Of a stretch of 64,000 nt of DNA, positions 58,860 to 64,000 are shown piece after piece. The notes under the pieces are model-generated. The model did no database searches and had not been told where the DNA came from. It was given only the letters and a program-made list of their open reading frames with translations. How positions within the stretch are numbered: the first letter of the stretch is position 1; each line of letters begins with the position of its first letter. Both the position numbers and the translations under genes were made by a program. The stretch comes from Taudactylus pleione (Eukaryota; Chordata; Amphibia; Anura; Myobatrachidae), in assembly GCA_031769625.1 (NCBI GenBank), contig JAUIMM010002538.1, positions 406,001 through 470,000 on the forward strand, read 5' to 3'.

Positions 58860-59640
58860 TATTGTACCCAGCATAAGAAGATCACTATAGTATGCTACAG
58901 CAGATTGTGAGTTAGACAGATTGGTTTGGGTGGTAGATATATAAAAGGGAGAAGGCTCTTCAGTCCTTTGAAATATTAGATGTATTTAATTATATTTTGT
59001 GAGATAATTGGCTGATTGATATACTAGTCCTAGAGGTCGGGGGCAGGGCTGTGACCTATTGTGTTCTCTTTCCTGCGAGCCCTGAGTGTGTATACGCTGT
59101 GAGCGTTACAAGCATCTTCCGCAAAGCACTTGTCTCAGAGTATTATAAGCAATACACATTTAGCATTTAGATTCCTGCTTCTACCCTGTACTCCGGCTGT
59201 TCTGGATTGAGCCCAGTGCCTCTAAGCTGAAACCCTTTGCCAGCTACCCATGCAGACTGGTCCATAGTGAGGGCCCAGTGGGAATTAGCCAATACCAACT
59301 AAGAGGTGTTGCAGCAGCATGTCCATGTATACCCAGACATAGGCGGTCAGCTGCCGGTGATAGAAGTCTGAAGAAAGTGGTTCCAGGTGCCAGTGTAGGA
59401 GCCAAGTGGAGGCAGCGAAGTACCCACCCACTGCGCGGTGGGTGGAGCCAGGAACGGGTGGTTACTGACAGTGAGAGGGGTTTCCTAGGAGTGATGGAGT
59501 TAGCCCACTGAGGGTTGAGAACCCACCCTCTATTCCTAGTCAGTGGAGAAATAGCTGTTATCTCCTGGCAGAACCAGATCATCCGATCACAAGTGTCAAT
59601 GCCCAGGCCTAGCATAGGTCACCGTCCAGGACCTGATTAG
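58860..59640 (+). mobile_element. degenerate LTR-like segment
   Basis: A TATA box GATATATAAAAGG (about 58936) is followed about 210 bp later by GCAATACACAT. Downstream segments match the 5218-6569 LTR in order: GACTGGTCCAT, then AAGTGGTTCCAGGT, then GGTTACTGACAGTGAG near 59460 (GGTCACTGACAGTGAG in the other copy). Ends and target duplication could not be found, so it is probably truncated on the left. Confidence 0.55.
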
Positions 59641-60016
59641 AAGGACAGAGTAGCCCCATGTACACCTATCCTGGGCACTAAGTCGGAGACCTCCACCACT
59701 GTTTCCTGGACACCGTTCCATACCTAACAACCAAATACCCTTGTGTATGCAGACACCCTACTTCCAGGGCAGAGAGCGTTATAGTGTCTGCCCTCAGAGG
59801 AGCGAGGGAGCACCAATTCCAGGTGGGCAGAAGTGCGGAGAGACTATGTAAATGGCCTTATGGGGGCCCAGTGCGTAGAAAGTATCTTTCTGAAGGGAGG
59901 CAGCCAAACGGCGTAGATCAGCTTTAGTCAGTGCGTAATGAGTAGTAGTGAGATCTCACCAAGGCCTTATCTGTGGAGTATGTATGTTATCCGCTTGCAT
60001 GCCTGAGGTTCCTCCA
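59641..60016. other. unassigned intronic sequence
   Basis: No gene, tandem repeat or clear transposon end is visible. The left part may continue the LTR-like relic. Confidence 0.4.
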
Positions 60017-60176
60017 GCTCTCGGCCTGTCCCCCTGTCCTGCCGCGGCTCTCGGCCTGTCCCCCTGTCCTGCCGCGGCTCTCGGCCTGTCCCCCTGTCCT
60101 GCCGCGGCTCTCGGCCTGTCCCCCTGTCCTGCCGCGGCTCTCGGCCTGTCCCCCTGTCCTGCCGCGGCTATCTGCC
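60017..60176. repeat. 30-bp tandem repeat in NRBP1 intron 2
   Basis: Just over five nearly identical 30-bp units (CTCTCGGCCTGTCCCC then CTGTCCTGCCGCGG). It ends about 110 bp before the second coding exon. Copies are almost identical, so it is recent and likely polymorphic. Confidence 0.95.
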
Positions 60177-60286
60177 TGTTCCCCTCAGAAGAATGTCTAT
60201 GTAAAAGTGAATATATACACTGTATATAGATAATAACCTTCTCGTACATGTAGGAGGGCCTCTAATCCTATTTTTATTGCTATCAG

Positions 60287-60409
60287 GTGAACCAGCGGAA
60301 TGTGCCCGGCATTGACAGTGCCTATCTTGCCATGGACACGGAGGAGGGAGTTGAGGTTGTCTGGAATGAGGTGCAGTTCTCAGAAAGGAAGAATTTCAAA
60401 CTCCAGGAG
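60287..60409 (+). CDS. NRBP1: NRBP1 second coding exon
   Basis: Acceptor TTGCTATCAG precedes 123 bases (41 codons, phase 0 to phase 0). The exon begins VNQRNVPGIDSAYLAMDTEE and continues GVEVVWNEVQFSERKN; it is the start of the kinase-like domain and continues the upstream QKRREE exactly as in vertebrate NRBP1. It ends CAGGAG|GTAGGT. Splice signals and conservation indicate a functional gene, in contrast to the surrounding repeats. Confidence 0.95.
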
Positions 60410-60486
60410 GTAGGTGTGTGATGTACATGGGTGCAGGGTATGACTCTGGCTGGGGAACTTTCTCATGACTGGCGGCTTTATTACAG

Positions 60487-60588
60487 GACAAGGTTAAAGC
60501 GGTTTTCGATAATCTGATTCAGCTGGAGCATCTGAACATTGTCAAGTTTCATAAGTACTGGGCGGATGTGAAGGAGAACCGAGCGCGG
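60487..60588 (+). CDS. NRBP1: NRBP1 third coding exon
   Basis: A 77-bp intron separates this exon from the previous one. Acceptor TTTATTACAG, 102 bases (34 codons), donor CGG|GTGAGT. It encodes DKVKAVFDNLIQLEHLNIVK followed by FHKYWADVKENRAR, the helix C to beta-4 region of the pseudokinase domain. The reading frame runs off into intron 4. The exon for the rest of the N-lobe was not found before 64000, so most of the gene lies beyond the window. Confidence 0.95.
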
Positions 60589-60629
60589 GTGAGTCGTACT
60601 ACACACGTGTACTATAGATAGGCATGACG

Positions 60630-60862
60630 GGAGACGGGGGAATGGTAGGGCAGGAGGACATGTAGCAGCATGGCAGGGGAGTAGCGGGGCAGGATGGATA
60701 TGTAGGAGCATGGCAGGGGAGTGGCAGGGCAGGAGGGGCATGTAGGAGCATGGCAGGGGAGTGGCAGGGCAGGAGGGGCATGTGGGAGCAGGGCAGGGGA
60801 GTGGCAGGGCAGGAGGGACATGTAGCAGCATGGCAGGGGAGTAGCGGGGCAGGATGGACATG
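60630..60862. repeat. 40-bp minisatellite in NRBP1 intron 4
   Basis: About six units of 40 bp: CATGTAGGAGCATGGCAGGG followed by GAGTGGCAGGGCAGGAGGGG. The outer units have GTAGCGGGGCAGGATGG and the inner ones GTGGCAGGG. It starts about 40 bp after the donor of the third coding exon. Confidence 0.9.
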
Positions 60863-60892
60863 TATGTGTATATATATATTATATAAAAATAG

Positions 60893-61390
60893 GTGAGCGG
60901 ATGGTTTCTGCATGTGTGGATCCCACTGTGAAGCATGGAGGAGATGGTGTGGGGGGTGCTTTGCTGGTGACACTGTTGGTGATTTATTCACAATTCAAGG
61001 CACACTTAACCAGCATGGCTACCACAGCATTCTGCAGCGCCATGCCATGCCATCTGGTTTCCGCTTACTGGGACTATCATTTGTTTTTCAACAAGAAAAT
61101 GACCCCACACACACCTCCAGGCTATGTAAGGGCTACGTGACCAGGAAGGAAAGTGATGGAGTGCTGCGTCAGATGACCTGGCCTCCACAATCACCCGACC
61201 TAAACCCAAGTGAGCTGGTTTGGGGTAGGTTGGATGGCAGAGTGAAGGAAAAGCAGCCAACAAGTGCTCAGCACCTCTGGGAACTCCTTCAAGACTGTTA
61301 TAAAACGCCAAGACTGTGCCAAGCTGTCATCCAAGCTAAAGGTGGCTACTCTGAGGAATCTGTAATATATAAAACCCTCCCAGGAGATAC
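60893..61390 (+). pseudogene. Tc1 transposase C-terminal part, DD38E-type
   Basis: An open + strand frame (60912-61403) carries CFAGDTVGDL-like sequence, then NQHGYHSILQRHAMPSG, FVFQQENDPTHTS, WPPQSPDLNPSELVW and the tail TPRLCQAVIQAKGGYSEES. Tc1 transposases have Asp in the QQDN motif; here it is Glu (QQEN). Counting from that residue to the Glu of NPSE gives 38 between, the DD38E spacing. The N-terminal half and 5' end are missing, so the copy is dead. The 3' coding end has been tandemly amplified downstream. Confidence 0.85.
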
Positions 61391-63690
61391 CTCATGGTGC
61401 TGACTGAGAGAATGCCAAGAGTGTGCCAAGCTGTCATCCAAGCTAAAGGGGGCTACTCTGAGGAATCTAATATATAAAACCCTCCCAGGAGATACGTCAT
61501 GGTGCTGACTGAGAGAATGCCAAGACTGTGCCAAGCTGTCATCCAAGCTAAAGGCGGCTACTCTGAGGAATTTATAATATAAAACCCTCCCAGGAGATAC
61601 GTCATGGTGCTGACTGAGAGAATGCCAAGAGTGTGCCAAGCTGTCATCCAAGCTAAAGGGGGCTACTCTGAGAAATCTAATATATAAAACCCTCCCAGGA
61701 GATACCTCATGGTGCTGACCTGAGAGAATGCCAAGACTCTGCCAAGCTGTCATCCAAGCTAAAGGCGGCTACTCTGAGGAATCTAATATATAACCCTCCC
61801 AGGAGATACGTCATGGTGCTGACTGAGAGAATGCCAAGAGTGTGCCAAGCTGTCATCCAAGCTAAAGGGGGCTACTCTGAGGAATCTAATATATAAAACC
61901 CTCCCAGGAGATACCTCATGGTGCTGACTGAGAGAATGCCAAGAGTGTGCCAAGCTGTCATCCAAGCTAAAGGGGGCTACTCTGAGGAATCTGTAATATA
62001 TAAAACCCTCCCAGGAGATACGTCATGGTGCTGACTGAGAGAATGCCAAGACTGTGCCAAGCTGTCATCCAAGCTAAAGGTGGCTACTCTGAGGAATCTG
62101 TAATATATAAAACCCTCCCAGGAGATACCTCATGGTGCTGACTGAGAGAATGCCAAGAGTGTGCCAAGCTGTCATCCAAGCTAAAGGGGGCTACTCTGAG
62201 GAATCTAATATATAAAACCCTCCCAGGAGATACGTCATGGTGCTGACTGAGAGAATGCCAAGACTGTGCCAAGCTGTCATCCAAGCTAAAGGCGGCTACT
62301 CTGAGGAATTTATAATATAAAACCCTCCCAGGAGATACGTCATGGTGCTGACTGAGAGAATGCCAAGAGTGTGCCAAGCTGTCATCCAAGCTAAAGGGGG
62401 CTACTCTGAGAAATCTAATATATAAAACCCTCCCAGGAGATACCTCATGGTGCTGACCTGAGAGAATGCCAAGACTCTGCCAAGCTGTCATCCAAGCTAA
62501 AGGCGGCTACTCTGAGGAATCTAATATATAACCCTCCCAGGAGATACGTCATGGTGCTGACTGAGAGAATGCCAAGAGTGTGCCAAGCTGTCATCCAAGC
62601 TAAAGGGGGCTACTCTGAGGAATCTAATATATAAAACCCTCCCAGGAGATACCTCATGGTGCTGACTGAGAGAATGCCAAGAGTGTGCCAAGCTGTCATC
62701 CAAGCTAAAGGGGGCTACTCTGAGGAATCTGTAATATATAAAACCCTCCCAGGAGATACGTCATGGTGCTGACTGAGAGAATGCCAAGAGTGTGCCAAGC
62801 TGTCATCCAAGCTAAAGGGGGCTACTCTGAGGAATCTAATATATAAAACCCTCCCAGGAGATACGTCATGGTGCTGACTGAGAGAATGCCAAGAGTGTGC
62901 CAAGCTGTCATCCAAGCTAAAGGGGGCTACTCTGAGGAATCTAATATATAAAACCCTCCCAGGAGATACCTCATGGTGCTGACTGAGAGAATGCCAAGAG
63001 TGTGCCAAGCTGTCATCCAAGCTAAAGGGGGCTACTCTGAGGAATCTAATATATAAAACCCTCCCAGGAGATACGTCATGGTGCTGACCTGAGAGAATGC
63101 CAAGAGTGTGCCAAGCTGTCATCCAAGCTAAAGGGGGCTACTCTGAGGAATCTGTAATATATAAAACCCTCCCAGGAGATACGTCATGGTGCTGACCTGA
63201 GAGAATGCCAAGACTGTGCCAAGCTGTCATCCAAGCTAAAGGCGGCTACTCTGAGGAATCTATAATATAAAACCCTCCCAGGAGATACGTCATGGTGCTG
63301 ACTGAGAGAATGCCAAGACTGTGCCAAGCTGTCATCCAAGCTAAAGGCGGCTACTTTGAGGAATCTAATATATATAACCCTCCCAGGAGATACCTCATGG
63401 TGCTGACTGAGAGAATGCCAAGACTGTGCCAAGCTGTCATCCAAGCTAAAGGCGGCTACTTTGAGGAATCTAATATATATAACCCTCCCAGGAGATACCT
63501 CATGGTGCTGACTGAGAGAATGCCAAGACTGTGCCAAGCTGTCATCCAAGCTAAAGGCGGCTACTCTGAGGAATCTATAATATAAAACCCTCCCAGGAGA
63601 TACGTCATGGTGGTGACTGAGAGAATGCCAAGACTGTGCCAAGCTGTCATCCAAGCTAAAGGCGGCTACTCTGAGGAATCTATAATATAA
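61310..63690 (+). repeat. satellite of about 107 bp derived from Tc1 transposase 3' end
   Basis: About 22 tandem copies of a unit near 107 bp. Each unit contains AGAGAATGCCAAGACTGTGC, CAAGCTGTCATCCAAGC, TAAAGGCGGCTACTCTGAGG and AATATATAAAACCCTCCCAG, that is, the last codons of the transposase just upstream plus a little 3' sequence. Blocks at 61346-61753 and 62084-62491, and at 61783-61965 and 62521-62703, match at an exact offset of 738 bp (seven monomers). Confidence 0.93.
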
Positions 63691-63858
63691 AACATATTCT
63701 GATTTGTTTAACACGATCTTGTTTACAACATAATTCCATATGTGATCTGTCATAGTTTTCATGTCTTCAGTATTAATCTACTATGAGGAAAATATAAACA
63801 AAGAAAAACCATTGAATGAGAAGGTGCGTCCAAACTTCTGACTGGTACTAATATATAC
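63691..63858 (+). mobile_element. Tc1 element 3' end
   Basis: After the last satellite unit the sequence continues as the 3' end of the same Tc1-type element: CATATTCTGATTTGTTTAAC, CATGTCTTCAGTATTAATCT, then the inverted-repeat end GTCCAAACTTCTGACTGGTA near 63829. The expansion therefore happened inside the element, between coding end and 3' terminus. Confidence 0.8.
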
Positions 63859-63860
63859 AC

Positions 63861-64000
63861 TACTGTTCAAAAGTTTGGGGTCACTTCGATATTACCTTAT
63901 TTTTGAAAGTAAAGCACTGTTTGTTTTTTCAATGACGATAACATTAAATTAATCTGAAATACACTCTATAAATTGATAATGTGGTAAATGACTCTACTAC
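63861..64000. mobile_element. second Tc1-like element, left end
   Basis: Starts with the Tc1-family end CACTACTGTTCAAAAGTTTG followed by GGGTCACTTCG, next to a TA. Only about 140 bp are in the window, so its length and coding content are unknown. Confidence 0.7.

Overview
The window looks like a chromosome segment from a repeat-rich vertebrate, most likely an anuran amphibian. Three exons on the + strand encode the N-terminal part of NRBP1, a vertebrate pseudokinase. Around them lies a mix typical of frog genomes: a class I endogenous retrovirus (ERV), a DIRS retroelement, a Tx1/L1-like LINE, Tc1/mariner elements, Harbinger-like MITEs, a hAT-like element and very large minisatellites. A fish or salamander cannot be excluded from the sequence alone. 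There is no bacterial-style operon, and nearly all long open frames are by-products of tandem repeats.

Layout. 1-7322: a C-rich 31-bp minisatellite merges into a 60-bp one, interrupted by a solo LTR (5218-6569) with a 5-bp target duplication. 7322-11050: a broken LINE on the minus strand, split by a second solo LTR (7613-8814) near the ORF2 start. 11097-11645: a MITE made almost entirely of 12 consecutive hairpins. 11646-12679: AT-rich sequence without a recognisable gene. 12680-39966: a 30-bp G-rich minisatellite of about 16.5 kb, split by a minus-strand provirus (14822-25641) with gag remnant, pol, env and two LTRs. The right part of the array has higher-order units of 424-571 bp and a third-order 1362-bp period.

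39967-40297 is non-repetitive, has two perfect CREs and an ETS-like site, and ends in a splice donor. I read it as the NRBP1 promoter and non-coding first exon. Intron 1 (about 10.3 kb) is almost wholly tandem DNA: a 24-bp array, a small MITE, then a 39-bp array containing a four-layer nest (39-bp array > Harbinger-like MITE > hAT-like element > 32-bp array). The start-codon exon is 50645-50870. Intron 2 (about 9.4 kb) holds a DD36E-type Tc1 element, a Tc1 remnant, hairpin-rich DNA around a 28-bp array, two related MITEs, a DIRS relic and an LTR-like relic. Exons at 60287-60409 and 60487-60588 are separated by a 77-bp intron. The next intron holds a 40-bp minisatellite and a Tc1 copy whose transposase 3' end has been amplified into a satellite of about 2.4 kb.

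The best leads are the serial-hairpin MITE, the nested element in NRBP1 intron 1, the satellite born from a Tc1 coding end, the higher-order structure of the 30-bp array, and the provirus with a partial tandem LTR/leader remnant. All coordinates and motifs were read by eye; no alignment or database search was run.
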